Source: Neonectria sp. B-13
Lineage: Eukaryota > Ascomycota > Sordariomycetes > Hypocreales > Nectriaceae
Length of the DNA: 64,000 bases
Direction: 5' to 3'
Assembly (NCBI GenBank): GCA_002682825.1
Contig: NOKP01000030.1
Location: forward strand, 603,254-667,253
Shown here one piece after another: positions 43,290-53,960 of this stretch. Numbering within the stretch: position 1 is the stretch's first letter; each line of letters opens with the position of its first letter. The notes below the pieces were generated by a model. It was not told where the DNA came from and searched no databases. It was given only the letters and a program-made list of their open reading frames with translations. A program made the position numbers and the translations under genes.

Positions 43290-44525
43290 CTTGTATAAGT
43301 AAGTGGTGTGGTTGTGGTCACGTGTGTGGGTCACGCGTCTCGTAAGGTAGGTGGTAAGAGTTGAAGCTTCACTTTTGTTTGATGTTCAGAAGGAATCAAG
43401 TCTAGTAAATCCAAGTGACAATTCAAGGTAAGTCTAGCTGATTTACCGTGGAGGTTTCAGTCTTTTTATGCCCATCTAGCTGATGTGTGAGGGGGGTTGA
43501 TCGAGTTCCAAGCAATGATGTCAACTCAAGGGGCTGTTCCACAACCATTGGCCAGACGCTCACCTCACCCCAGCCAAGGATGACGTTGGGGCAAGACGCG
43601 TCTGCATCTCATTTTGCTACGAAAGATCTTTGATTTAGAATCTCCCTTATTCTGGGATTCCATCTTGCAGGACCTGTGGGAAATAACTGAAGATGAGGGA
43701 ATGGACTGGACCGTACAAACCGGAGGAAGTAAAATATGATTAGACTTTCTTCTCTCCCATGGGGGCTAATCACATTTTCGTGGTCCGAGCATCCTGTTCT
43801 ACAGCCGCCCTTAGCTCGATCGGCATTTAGCTGCTGATCGATTGAAAGTGGATGGTGGCTGTCCAATGGAAGGAGTCGCTCTAGCTGGACTACTCCCAGG
43901 CGCGTCGTGGGCTTTGTTGCCTTTGCCACGTGTTTCCTTATAAGCACGGGCTAAAATCCGTAGCTGGCTCTACATTGCTGGCGTATGTACTGGATATCGC
44001 CACCGCGGGGCCAAAAACGCAATTGCAAGCGCTGGCACCTGCGCCTAACTTGGCGGAATTTTGAAACCTTGTTGGCTCAGTACAACCCCCGCCTAGTTTT
44101 GCCACCATATGACTGTGACGTTCAGGGTTGGAGTCATCTGGTTTTCTCAGCCTCGAATGCTTTAACTTGAATATTCTCCGGCTGGGCCCGCTCGATAGCC
44201 CCCCCTTTTCTTTTTCTTCCCCCCTTTTTTTTTTCTTTTACTTTTTTTGGATTGGGGCCAGCATTTGGTCCCATGGTTGGCTGCTGGGTCTGCTCAAGAG
44301 CCTGGGCTGGCCGCTTTCTTTGGGACTGAAATCGGTACCTGCTGGGGTTGCGGGACTCGCTACAGGCGGTTGCTCGAATGTGTCTGAGCACTTGAGGAAT
44401 ATTGCACGGGACATGCAAATAAAACATCAATTTCCTTCCTAGTAGTAGAATACCGGATAAAAACACTACACATCACTAATCCCAGCCTGCTTTCGTTTCT
44501 CCTTCGCTAGCTAGGATAGCCTTAT
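43290..44525. other. No recognised gene
   Basis: Includes the 5' side of the small gene and mixed-composition DNA. A poly-T/poly-C tract (44205-44255) generates a Lys-rich minus-strand frame that is not gene-like. Confidence 0.45.
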
Positions 44526-46612
44526 CCCTTTGACTGTCGTAAGACGACACCTGCGTACTGTGCCCCATATGACCCCTGCTGAGGCTGAGGTATGTAGAGT
44601 GACTTTGAGCACTGGCGAAATCAACCCCGCCCAATTCATCATACAACTCATTCTGTGCATCCTCATGGATTCCTAACAGCTCTCTAGCCAGGCAACAGTC
44701 AATGCATACGATGACAATAGCTTCATTCGTATTGATGACAGCCGCCGTAAGCAGCCAGCCGATAACACCTGACAGCCGATACATGATCTGGTCTGGGATT
44801 ACGGTTATAACTTCGAGCTGATGGTCATTCTAAGCTGGGTCTTTGAGATAATAGCCCTGCCCCTAGAGCTGCTATTACTTTTCTAGCAATTCCTACCTAT
44901 TTCCTTAGTGGAAATCTGGGTCTGCTATACCAATAGCTGGGTCAGTCACTGGCTTGAGCAGTATGAAGCTAGTAGCTGTAGATTGAAGCTGTAGTCTTGG
45001 CTGTTGGCTTGGAAGCTGACCTCTATTGTAGAAATCTATATATGGCTTGTGATCTTGATGTATATGAGAATACATAGGGAGCTGCAGATTGAGGATTATT
45101 AGAAGGTTTCTGGATCCAAGGACCAATGCCCTATTTATCCAGTGGTCAAATGAATGTCTTACAACCGCTTCTAGCTATTATCTTAGCATCTTTACATCTA
45201 TGACTTTGCAACAATTGATCAGGACCCTAATAAAAGCTTCTACGGCCGCACCTTTATCCAGGTTAAGGCATAGTCTGACTACATACAGCATACGTCTACT
45301 GTTTTCTACATACCAGGCACATCTATCGCTATAGATGAGTGCATGGTCCGCTTTCTTGGAAGGTCCCTAGAGACAACGACTGTCCCTTTGAAGCCAATTC
45401 CTATAGGGTTCAAAGTCTGGGCTGTAGCCCAATGAGGCTATTTCCTACGGTGGATTTGGCACTGGCTGGGCTGGAATTTCGGGCCCATAGGGATCCGGCC
45501 GGCCTACCGGCGGCTGCTGTTACAGCTGCGGTGGATGCAGTAGGACTGGTAGCTACGGGAGAGGAAGATGATCTATCTGAACCCGACCCAAGCTGTGGTT
45601 GTTGCCCTAGTAAATCTACTGCTGGAGTCTATATACTATGTATTTCTTGATAACCTATTCTCTTCCTATAACCTCTTCCGCCGGCTCCGGCAATGTGGCC
45701 ACGGAGCCATTAGCACAGCCTGTAGGAACTGTGGCATTTATAAGCCCCTTATTAAGCTCAAAGATATGGATAATACAGCTGCTAGCAGCCTCGAATTCAA
45801 TGTTATCAAAGCTATCCCTACAGCTGACGATAGGGTCAATCAGGTTGCTTAGAAAGACAATGCCCTTGTGCTATTTCTGTTAACTGTATTCAGGGGCAAT
45901 GAAAGACTGGACTGCAAGAGGAAAAGACCAACAATAGATAAAATCCAAGCACGGCCAATACAGCGTTTTTTTAGTGATGAGCATGTTAAGCTGATTTCTA
46001 TCCCATCCATCACTGCTATCTATAATAATGAGATGAACGCTGTAGATTGCAGTGATCAGATGCGAGCGTATTGGGGCCTTGACCGCCGTGTACGCAGGGG
46101 CGGCTGGAAGGCCCTAGCTTGGGACTTTCTGCTAGAAATAGCCCTTGTCAACAGCTTCATTTTACAGCAACAGGGGCAGCCGCAGTGGAAGCCGAAGGCA
46201 TCACAAGGCAGTTGGCGGCAACGCCTTATCAATGACCTTATTGCAACGTATGCAGCAGAAAGTCAGTCACGTCAAAGGTTTCGGACTGGAGACGAATTTA
46301 CGCCTATCTCACAGCACAATTGGGTCCAGAATAAGAATTGCTCAACTTGTCAGGCTTGCAAAGGAATACGGCTTGGAGAAGGGCGGCGGCGGCAGCCGTT
46401 GCAAGCAGTCAGTAGCAATAGAGGCCGGAGACTAACGCAGTCACGATATCGCTGTCAGCAGTGCAATGTAGCTCTATGTAGAGCGGGAGATTGTTGGGAC
46501 TTCTATCACCATATAAAATAGGTGGGGTTGAATGTGCCTTTGATTTGCTTTACTCTGGTTGGCTAGACCCCCCTGCTCGTGATCCAAGTGTCGTCTTACG
46601 ACAGTCAAAGGG
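44526..46612 (+). mobile_element. piggyBac-type transposon with perfect 25-bp terminal inverted repeats, transposase inactive
   Basis: TIRs at 44526-44550 and 46588-46612 start CCCTTTGACTG and contain the palindrome GTCGTAAGACGAC. Flanks are TTAT (left) and ATAA (right), each one base from the TTAA target. The transposase is readable from about 44860 to the stop at 46521. It includes LVILMYMRIHRELQIEDYWK, SIAIDECMVRFLGRS (first catalytic Asp region), VFLDNLFSSYNLFRRLRQCG, SIPSITAIYNNEMNAVDCSD, QMRAYWGLDRRVRRGGW, and a Cys-rich C terminus (CSTCQACKG, YRCQQCNVALC) typical of the family. Stops at 45434, 45540, 45552, 45852 and others make it non-functional. The C-terminal frame 45868-46521 is the best preserved. 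Confidence 0.92.
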
Positions 46613-47545
46613 ATAATTAGCACAGCTAGTGATGACGGGTAGTTTTCATTCATACTAGCAACGCTTCTTATGGGGCATGTGGGACTCTCCTGTCAGTGAG
46701 CATTAGCGCGCGGCCGCCCGATTTTCTCAGGGCTGTCTTGACGGGCCTAAATGCAGACCAAACAAAGATATTGTGCTATTCCCTTTTTGATTATTTCTGA
46801 GCCAAGGCTTTCCTTATGTCAGTAACCAACTTGTTAAACATTGAGTCGCCAATACTTGAAAAATCTGTAACTTATTCTAGAAGATAAGAAAAATATGAGA
46901 CTATATGCATTCAGCTAGACTTTTCTTGCTCTATCATATATCTTATTTTCATTTTAATCCTCAAAGGTTTTGTGATCTGGACTCACCTGGTGCCCTAAAC
47001 CTCCATATTTCGACATGATAAGTCATCGAAGACCTTGCCGCTTCCCGTTGCGCCCTGAGATTCCAATTAATTGTGAGGCAATGGCATGCTAGAACCTTGC
47101 ATCTCCCAGATCGTGCCAGTCTTTAATTCGGGGGAAAATAAGCTTTGGGCCGAATATGGGCTGACTGGGCATCTGATCACACAACCTGCCTAACTGCCGC
47201 GTAGTTCGGAGCTTGTGGGCTGTGGTCGCTGTGGCGATGTTTCGTTTCCACCTTTGCTAGTCCGCAGCGCTCGTTGATTGGCGGATGCCTTTGGTGAGGC
47301 AGCTGAATATGACGTACTATACTTTTGTACTGCGATGAGCTGTAAGTATATTAGAGCTCTATGCAAGCTGGATTCCAGAAAGGCTTTTTCGTTCATGCTG
47401 AGTGTTGCTTCAGCTTGGCCGGAACTTTTCTATGAACTACGGCAGCGAGTTCTCTTCGTCACAGCTACGCCAGGATTACATCTCGGCGAGAAAACAAGTG
47501 CCGGCCAATTCAATCAATCTACGACCACATGAAGAATAGCGCTCA
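46613..47545. other. Intergenic, no recognised gene
   Basis: AT-moderate DNA without a significant frame. The first ~70 bp resemble 42466-42530. A frame at 47278-47532 is not recognised. Confidence 0.45.
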
Positions 47546-49161
47546 ATGCTTTGCTTTACTAAGTTAGACCCTAGGTCAGAGGATGACCTGGATCACAAAG
47601 ATGCAGAGCAGGCTGCCCCAGATGAGCACTCGCGGCTGCTGCCGAACCGGGTTACGGACTCGAACCGGGGCTTGCTGGAGCCAGACGATCCGGCAGTGTT
47701 GCCGTACAACCTGTGGGGCGTCCGGATTCTACAGCATCTGACCGTTATGTTCATCTTCGCAACTCTCATGTAGTGGGTTCTACTGCTAGTGTCGGCGTTT
47801 ATGATGCCGCCAGGATTCTAGACATGCGGCAGTGTGTTCCTAGCGTTTAGGTACGCAAGCCTAATGCTGGCGAATATGGTCATCACCGTGCTCTTCTTCA
47901 GAGTGCTGGCTAAACCTGTAAGAGTGCTCGCTGTCTTTATGTTAGTAAGTCCATATGACTCTCGCTTGATGACTGGAATAAACTCTGACTTGAGGTTATG
48001 GAATAGGCTGCACTAGTGCTCGATATAGTCCTTATCTTGTCTATTCAGAAGACTTGGTATAAGGAGGGCTAGGTTGGGGTCATAACTATCATATGGGTGT
48101 TGCTCATGAGCCTCTGGACCCTCTTGATGGACCACATTGTTAAATGAGGCAAGGCTAAGGAGGAGGAACGATTGACAGAGTGCGCTAAGATGAGAAGGAT
48201 ATTGCTAGAGTAGAGCGTAGTGATGCTGTCGACGGTAGTATATGCTATCATGTGTGTTGCCTTGTTCCTTATGACCCTAGGCATCATCCTACGAGCCCTT
48301 AATGCAGCTGTAGTACCACCTGGAAAGCTATACTAGGTTGATAGCAACAATTATTGGGTCCATGTGTACTGCTATGGAAACAAAAGTGACATTGTCCCTA
48401 CTGTGCTCTTTAAAGTAGGTGAGATGATGGCTGAACATAGCTTCTGGGACTTTGCTGAGAACAGTGTTAAAAACGGTTCCTTCTTACGGTATTGCTTAAT
48501 AGACCGACCTGGGTTCGGTTGGTTAGATACTGTACCGTCGCCTTCTTCAGCTGGGTTCGTTGTGGATTTATTGAGTGAGGCACTGGCAAAGGCGGGGGAG
48601 AAGGGACCTTGGATATTGGCGAGTGCTAGAATCGGTTCGATCTACTCGTGGGTCTTTTCGTCCTACCATGGAGATGCTGTGAAGGGACTTATGCTAATTG
48701 ATCTGCTGCACAAGGACTATCTCAAAGACATTAGTGGGGCCGGACAAGGCTTCCTGCTCTAGCTCTAGGGCATCATCTCCCCGCTCGGCCTGGACCGTCT
48801 CCCCACCGCTGTCTTCCAGGGCTGGACGAGCTAGGACTGAGTGTACGGACGGTTGGCTTGGCAGGGCGGTAAGTACATTCTGGCGAAGCTGCGGGAGAAT
48901 CTGGTGGTGGGCTCGTTCATGCGGTAGGATGTGCAGGGCAGCTGGCACTTTCAGGACAAGGATACCCCGCTCGTGGTGATCAGCTCTGGGAAGCATGTCA
49001 AGTCGAGCGGGCGGTGGGAGCACAAGCAGCGGGATCTGACCAAGTTGACGGATCGGCTGAAGAGCTGGGATATTGTAGACGGGGCGCCGCATGAGGTGTG
49101 GCATACGTTTGAAGGGCGGGAGAAGATTGAGCAGAGGCTGAAGCAGTTGGTGCGTGTGTGA
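47546..49161 (+). pseudogene. DUF2417 / alpha-beta hydrolase membrane protein, decayed
   Basis: Fungal predicted mitochondrial membrane protein. The N-terminal part (MLCFTKLDPRSEDDLDHKDA) leads into VLPYNLWGVRILQHLTVMFI, a helix start, then a stop at 47771-47773 inside WVLL (Trp expected) and later helix text (LANMVITVLFFRVLAKPVRV). Membrane segments follow in broken frames to about 48340. The hydrolase part is at 48364-48762 (FWDFAENSVKNGSFLRYCLI, DRPGFGWLDTVPSP, the Ser region ILASARIGSIYSW, HGDAVKGLMLIDLLHKDYL) and continues through stops to HEVWHTFEGREKIEQRLKQL at 49161. At least six stops and two frameshifts. Complete in extent, dead in sequence. Confidence 0.82.
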
Positions 49162-49401
49162 GAATGAACACGAGGATTGGGAGAGGGGAAAAGTGGGTTT
49201 AGAGAGTATCCACTTTTCGTATCTACCTAGGTTCCTAAGGGTTAAAATTTTCAGGAATTATTCATTATATAGATCCTAGCCTGACTAACTTGAATTCAAA
49301 ATTATAGCTATTTCAGGCTTAGTTTGAAGTTTTAATGATTTTCTTAAAAATCGCGCTGAAGGTGTAAAACTGGACTGGTGCCTTCGCTTGTTTGGTCACT
49401 C

Positions 49402-49588
49402 TGTCACGGGCCAGGGCCCATATCCTTGCGGCTGTGCCGCAAGGCGTACTAGGCTCGTGCGCGCCAGGGACGAGAAATCGTTCCACAGCTCAGGGGCACT
49501 TAGCAACTTCTTTCTTTCTTCTTCATCTTTGATGTAAATAGCATCTTGGACTAGATAGCTGGAATCTAGCTACTAGAGGCTGTTCACA
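49402..49588 (+). repeat. Solo LTR, 187 bp, with CACTC target-site duplication
   Basis: Starts TGTCACGGGCC, ends GTTCACA, with CACTC on both sides (49397-49401 and 49589-49593). A perfect 9-bp stem, CCTTGCGGC-TGT-GCCGCAAGG, lies at 49424-49444. No internal element remains. Confidence 0.85.
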
Positions 49589-49679
49589 CACTCGCTCATC
49601 ATGTACGTTAACTTAATATTAAACTAAAAAAATATTTCATATACTAATCCAAACTAAAACTAAGAGTTCCTCAAGTCGA

Positions 49680-50398
49680 TGGGATGGGACGTCGAACACG
49701 CCGTGAGTGACGAGACCCCGGCAACAAGGTTCGACGGCGTTGTCTAACATTAGCACAGCGAAACGGCGCCGATGCCTACAACAGAGTTAGCAATGTTGGG
49801 CGAGACTACTTCGACATGATGTTCATAGACATCATTATGCCGCGACTCGACGGTGTTTCCGCCACCATCTACATCCGCCAGCACTGCCAATCCACTCTCA
49901 TCATGAAATGACGTCGAATATCAGACCCGACGAGAAAAATAGCTATTTCGAGCACGGTAAGTTGTGGATGTGCCGGAGTGCCTGGTGCTGCAGCTTCGAT
50001 TGCAGACCGCGAACGCAGGTATGAATGGAGTTCTGGCGAAGCCATGCACCAAGGAAGGAATGCCCAAATCGACTCACATGTCCCACGTCCGAAAGAACCC
50101 GCCACCACAGAACGAGGGCGATGGATCAAGCTACATGGTGGGCAACGTCCCATTCATGAGCAATTTCATCAAGTTTCAGACGTCGACGCCTCCGCCACCG
50201 CGTCGGGTTCGGGTTGGTCCCCAGGACACAGGCACAAACAGTGCAGACCAAAGGGGCTGTTTCCTGAACGAGGGCAACCATTATAGCATAGCCGGCCACG
50301 GCCATGGGACAGCCATGGACTCCACATCTGAGCGAATGTCGGACCACGACAGCCTGCCTGAGAAGCGGCAGCGGCTCAACCAGGGTAACTATGGTTGA
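49680..50398 (+). pseudogene. Response-regulator receiver fragment (Skn7/Prr1-like), broken
   Basis: The C-terminal receiver domain of a stress-response regulator: YFDMMFIDIIMPRLDGVSAT with the phosphoacceptor Asp, then MTSNIRPDEKNSYFEHG after a frameshift near 49905, an intron (GTAAGT ... CAG, about 49960-50019) and MNGVLAKP with the conserved Lys. A Pro/Ser/Gln-rich tail follows (KNPPPQNEGDG, MSDHDSLPEKRQRL) and ends at TGA 50396-50398. The HSF-type DNA-binding domain that should precede the receiver is absent, and the text before YFDM is degraded. Skn7 normally joins osmotic and oxidative stress signalling. A non-functional partial copy. Confidence 0.8.
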
Positions 50399-50907
50399 AG
50401 CAAGCAAGGCGAGAGATGATGGGCGCGTAATCAATCGACGGAAGACTCGTCGAACAGCCGTCCGCGCTGGTTCGCCTGCGCTGGTTCTTCGCCGACCACA
50501 AGCTACCTCGATGACCCTTCCCGACCTCGAGTTCAGATACGATGGCCCAGCCTTGGGCAATAGGGCGGTGTACTGCTGAGTGAAAGCATACCATCCTCCC
50601 AGTCTCGGTCGCGGCGACTTTGCCTCAGGCAGGTAGGTCACGACCCACGAGTACCCGTGAATCTAATGGCTCCCGAACCGTTGACGTCACTGAGTCATCA
50701 CCCATACAAGAGCACCAAACGTCGCCCGCACTTGTTCGTAAACCCGAAGGAAACAACAGAACCTCATGCACCTCAACATCGTCTCGTCAAAACACATTCA
50801 AAATATAATCTCGTTGAATCCAACATTTACTGAGAGCTCGGCCAGGAAAGCAAGAAACATACTTACGCGCAGAGCGAACCACTTACGTCAACTACTGCAA
50901 CCCAAAG
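50399..50907. other. Intergenic, leader of the gene at 50908
   Basis: No gene recognised. The frame at 50620-50808 has no family and lies upstream of the mitochondrial-type gene. CA/CT-rich leader from 50870. Confidence 0.4.
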
Positions 50908-51264
50908 ATGCGCTCCACAGTTAGTACCGTCCTCCGAGCCACTGCCCCCACCCTCCCTCGCCGCTTCATTACGACGTCTTCATCCCTCCTATCCTCCTCC
51001 AGCAGCAACCTCCCAACCGCCAACACAAACACCAACCCCACCGGCGATGGCGGCAGCTCCTCGCCCCACGCCCGCGCCAAGCCCAAGGTCTACAACTCGA
51101 ATATCTCGGGCTCGGGCTCGGATCCGGCAAGTCAGCTCACAGTCGAGCAGAAGAAGGAAGTGGACGAGCATAACCGCCACTTTGCCAAGAAGCAGAGCCT
51201 GGGAAAGATGTGGTTGGGAGAGAAAGTGGACGACAAGTTTTGGAAGGGCACTTCCAAGGGCTGA
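50908..51264 (+). CDS. Small mitochondrial-type conserved protein, 118 aa
   Basis: The first ~25 residues are Arg/Ser/Thr-rich with no acidic residue (MRSTVSTVLRATAPTLPRRF), a probable mitochondrial presequence. A low-complexity Asn/Ser linker follows. The C-terminal 45 residues are charged and look conserved (LTVEQKKEVDEHNRHFAKK; KVDDKFWKG). I recall similar small proteins in filamentous fungi but cannot name a function. No intron and no lesion; good codon use. Confidence 0.65.
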   Translation: MRSTVSTVLRATAPTLPRRFITTSSSLLSSSSSNLPTANTNTNPTGDGGSSSPHARAKPKVYNSNISGSGSDPASQLTVEQKKEVDEHNRHFAKKQSLGKMWLGEKVDDKFWKGTSKG

Positions 51265-51939
51265 GGCTTTTCGACAGGAGGGATGTTTGAACAAAGGCGA
51301 AGGCAATTCGTCGCCGGCGACACACATTCGTTGAGCAAGAGGAAGCGAATCATATAATGATACCCCCAGAAGAGGTTGTATTATTAGCCGCTAGGGACAC
51401 CTTGTAGCAGTAGTTGGGAGTCAAATGCGACTACTTGAACATTTGCAGCCCACAATGAACCTCAAGCGACAGTGGCCCGAATTCAACTATAAGGGATCTC
51501 TGAAGCCTCCGGCTGCCTGCCCGGAAGAAACCCATTGAAGGGCCAACAAGTCACAGGCTTCACCAGTGTATAAAGACACAATTTACAGAAAGAGTGGGAC
51601 TGCGATGAGAAATGTGGTATACACTTTGTTGCAGATTGGGGTACAGAAGCTCAATAACTGCGAAATCCAACCTTGTTCGTCAAGCCTCTTGAGCGAACCG
51701 CAACATTCTGAACTAGCATGAGGCATGATGTCGGATCATTTGCCAACTATAATGACGTGTCGTTCGTGTCTGAGCCATTCGGCCTTGGACTGCTCAACTG
51801 GGTCTGGATGACATGGTGTGTGTATCTGCACTATGTATATATAATCAGTAGCTTGCTTCTTGCATCTTCAGCTCGACCCTGGACCACAATTAACAATTGC
51901 ACCAAGCTCAACCTCAAGGACAGCTCGGTCAAACACCCA
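51265..51939. other. Intergenic, no recognised gene
   Basis: No supported gene. The frame at 51718-51942 is not recognised. Confidence 0.4.
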
Positions 51940-52235
51940 TAATACAGTGGAGATAATCAAGGATGCCGCCAATTACGCCTTTAATTCCAACCAGTTTACT
52001 TCCAACCAGAACGACACCAGCGGTGGTAGCAAGGAGATCGAGGCGGACAGCAACGACAATATTGGAACTGATATGAACAACCTCCCCATGCCATCCATAA
52101 CAGTTTTATACTTCCACAGTTATACTTCCATAGTCTGTCTTCCGCCAGCGACTCTGGTAACAAGATCGATGGAAGCACCCATGAGCACAAGCCTAAGACC
52201 CAGGAACAGTAGTCAAAGACATGAATACCACTGGT
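51940..52235 (+). pseudogene. Possible Grg1/Ccg1-like (glucose-repressible) gene remnant
   Basis: Text resembling the ~70-residue Grg1 family: EIIKDAANYAF near 51956, SGGSKEIEADSNDNIGTDM at 52019-52075, then, after an unrelated ~80 bp stretch and a frameshift, SDSGNKIDGSTHEHKPKTQE-stop at 52155-52212. The order and spacing fit the family (small, hydrophilic, induced by starvation), but the match is partial and the sequence is interrupted. Confidence 0.4.
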
Positions 52236-52339
52236 ACGTGACAAATAGCACTATCTAGGTCGGTGTCTCGAGGCGATCTGGACACTGTTGTAATCAATTT
52301 GCCTGTCAGAATGGACCCTGCAGAACTAGATCTGTTCAC

Positions 52340-52700
52340 CCCAGTGGCTGTTTTGTTGCGCTTTATAGGACGCTGGTTTTCCTCTGTGTAGGTGGCTGAC
52401 CGAGCTCGCGATAGACAAAAAAAGTATTCAGAATCCGGCTGGGGCTCCAGGTAACGCCGTCAGCCCACCGTTTGATTCCAGACGCACTGCTCCTCGTGGA
52501 CAAAGGCGTTTCCGCTTCTGACAAGGGCGTGAACGTTCACAGCCATTAGGCGGCCGTGGAACGTGCAGTAGCTCACTGCCAAGACCGGGGCAAGCCCAGT
52601 GACAGCGTCACTAACAATCTGGTACGATCCTTCCTTAGGTGTGTTGCAGACCGCAGAGTCCGTGTAACTATGATGTCACAAAGTCTTCAAAGGCCGATGG
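52340..52700 (-). pseudogene. WOPR (Gti1/Pac2/Sge1-type) domain fragment, frameshifted
   Basis: On the minus strand, LVRSGNAFVHEE (about 52545-52510) is followed by a frame change and then SGIKRWADGVTWSPSRI and LNTFFVYRELGQ (about 52480-52400), which together form the C-terminal part of the WOPR DNA-binding domain. A third frame gives RPPNGCERS just upstream, where the family has an Arg-rich segment. At least two frameshifts separate the pieces, and the N-terminal half of the domain is not recognisable. Proteins of this family are master regulators of development and, in plant pathogens, of secreted effectors. Confidence 0.75.
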
Positions 52701-53038
52701 ATTGGTCCAGACCTCCGCAGTCCGCGCTATAGATCGCACATTTGGTGGGTATCGGTTGCCCGGCGTACCCAAATCGCCACCTGCCGTCGTGCCGTCGTGC
52801 AGTTGTATGTGTTAATTAATGTCGGCAGTTTTTGGTGATAACCCTTCCAATATTAGGTACTCTTGGTGTCCCTTCGATTTCCCGCTACGTTTTGCCGCCA
52901 TAGTGACGTGCGTCACACGAATTATGGTTGTACCATTAATGGCCCGCCCTTTCAGCCAGGCTCTTATTTACCCCCTCGACTACTTCATGCATTCTCCAAC
53001 CTTTTCTTTAATTCTAAATTTTGCATTAGTCTGTCGGC
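52701..53038. other. Promoter region of the endosulfine gene
   Basis: No gene. The pyrimidine-rich, CTTTTC-containing leader before 53039 and CCCTCGACTACTTCATGC look like a normal fungal 5' leader. Confidence 0.4.
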
Positions 53039-53538
53039 ATGAGCTCTTCCCAGGACTCAAATCTCCATAACGAGGAGTGGCTGCGCCTCCAGCACTTGTA
53101 TGGAAGGGTACCAAACAAAGAAGACCTTCTCGCTCATCAATTAGAGGTATCCATGTGTATACTGCGCAATATTCCCCCCCAAACCTGGCTAATCATAGTG
53201 TTTTATTGCAGAGAAGAAAGTACTTCGATTCCGGCGACTTTGCCCTTTCCCAGGCACACAAATCTTCGAATATCGGCGCGGTAAAGACCGGGAGCGACCA
53301 TCCCCTCCGGGCGGGTATATCTCACCCATCATCCGCGGTTCCGAGCTCCAGCAATGTCAACGATGATAGTCACGAGCAACTGCAGGGTCAGTGGCAAGCT
53401 GACTTGGTGAGATCTGGTAGCCAACTTCATCGAGAGATGGCTCGTCAGGCTCCTGGTGAATATGGAGAGGCGAAGCAAGATAAAAAGTGTAAAACACAGT
53501 ATGGAACCTTTTTGCACTCGAGCTTGTGTGGGTCTTGA
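53039..53538 (+). CDS. Endosulfine family protein (Igo1/ENSA-like), 144 aa
   Basis: Two exons, 53039-53146 and 53212-53538, with a 65-bp intron (GTATCC ... GGCTAATCA ... TTGCAG). Residues 17-33 read LQHLYGRVPNKEDLLAHQL and residues 37-49 RRKYFDSGDFALS, the endosulfine core; Ser43 in FDSGDF is the site that Greatwall/Rim15-type kinases phosphorylate so that the protein inhibits PP2A-B55. This links nutrient limitation to quiescence and the cell cycle. The C-terminal ~70 residues are Ser/Gln-rich and not conserved. No lesion is visible and the intron is where the family usually has one, so it is likely functional. Its location within transposon-rich DNA makes an extra paralogue likely. Confidence 0.88.
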
Positions 53539-53784
53539 GGCTAGTGTTCTGGTTGGGGGTCGAGCCGAGCTTAGACCGTTAAACGGTATATGAGTGCATT
53601 TGATAAGCTCATATACGGGGGAGTTAGCTGGAAGCAAGTACCATTGCTATTTGCTAGGTGCTGCGGTCATGGCTGCAGGCAGGCGTAGTGGAGGAAGTTG
53701 ATCCTATGCTGTTGGACAAAGCGGATGATGCGATGGGTGAGAAGTCGGTCGAGGAGAAGTCAGTCAGAGAATAGCCTAGGGGTT

Positions 53785-53960
53785 ATCAGAGGTGTTTCTA
53801 GGGTCAGGGTCGGGACTGTGTGTTGTAGGACTTAGTGCAATTCCAAGCGGGCGGCAAAAACAGAGAGAAAAATACACAAGAAATACCACAACACCAATGC
53901 ACAAGATAAAATAGACATCAATGGATAGAGACAAAGGCAATGAACACACTCCTGTGTTTG
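53785..53960 (+). repeat. ~170-bp direct repeat, copy 1 of 3
   Basis: From ATCAGAGGTG through GGACTTAGTGCAATTCCAAG to a CACACTCC end. The other copies are at 59288 and 63803. This copy is only lightly mutated. Confidence 0.85.

Noticed and set aside
44205..44466. Lys-rich minus-strand frame at the poly-T tract
   Set aside because: Caused by the homopolymer run TTTTTTTT/CCCC; no protein-like sequence.
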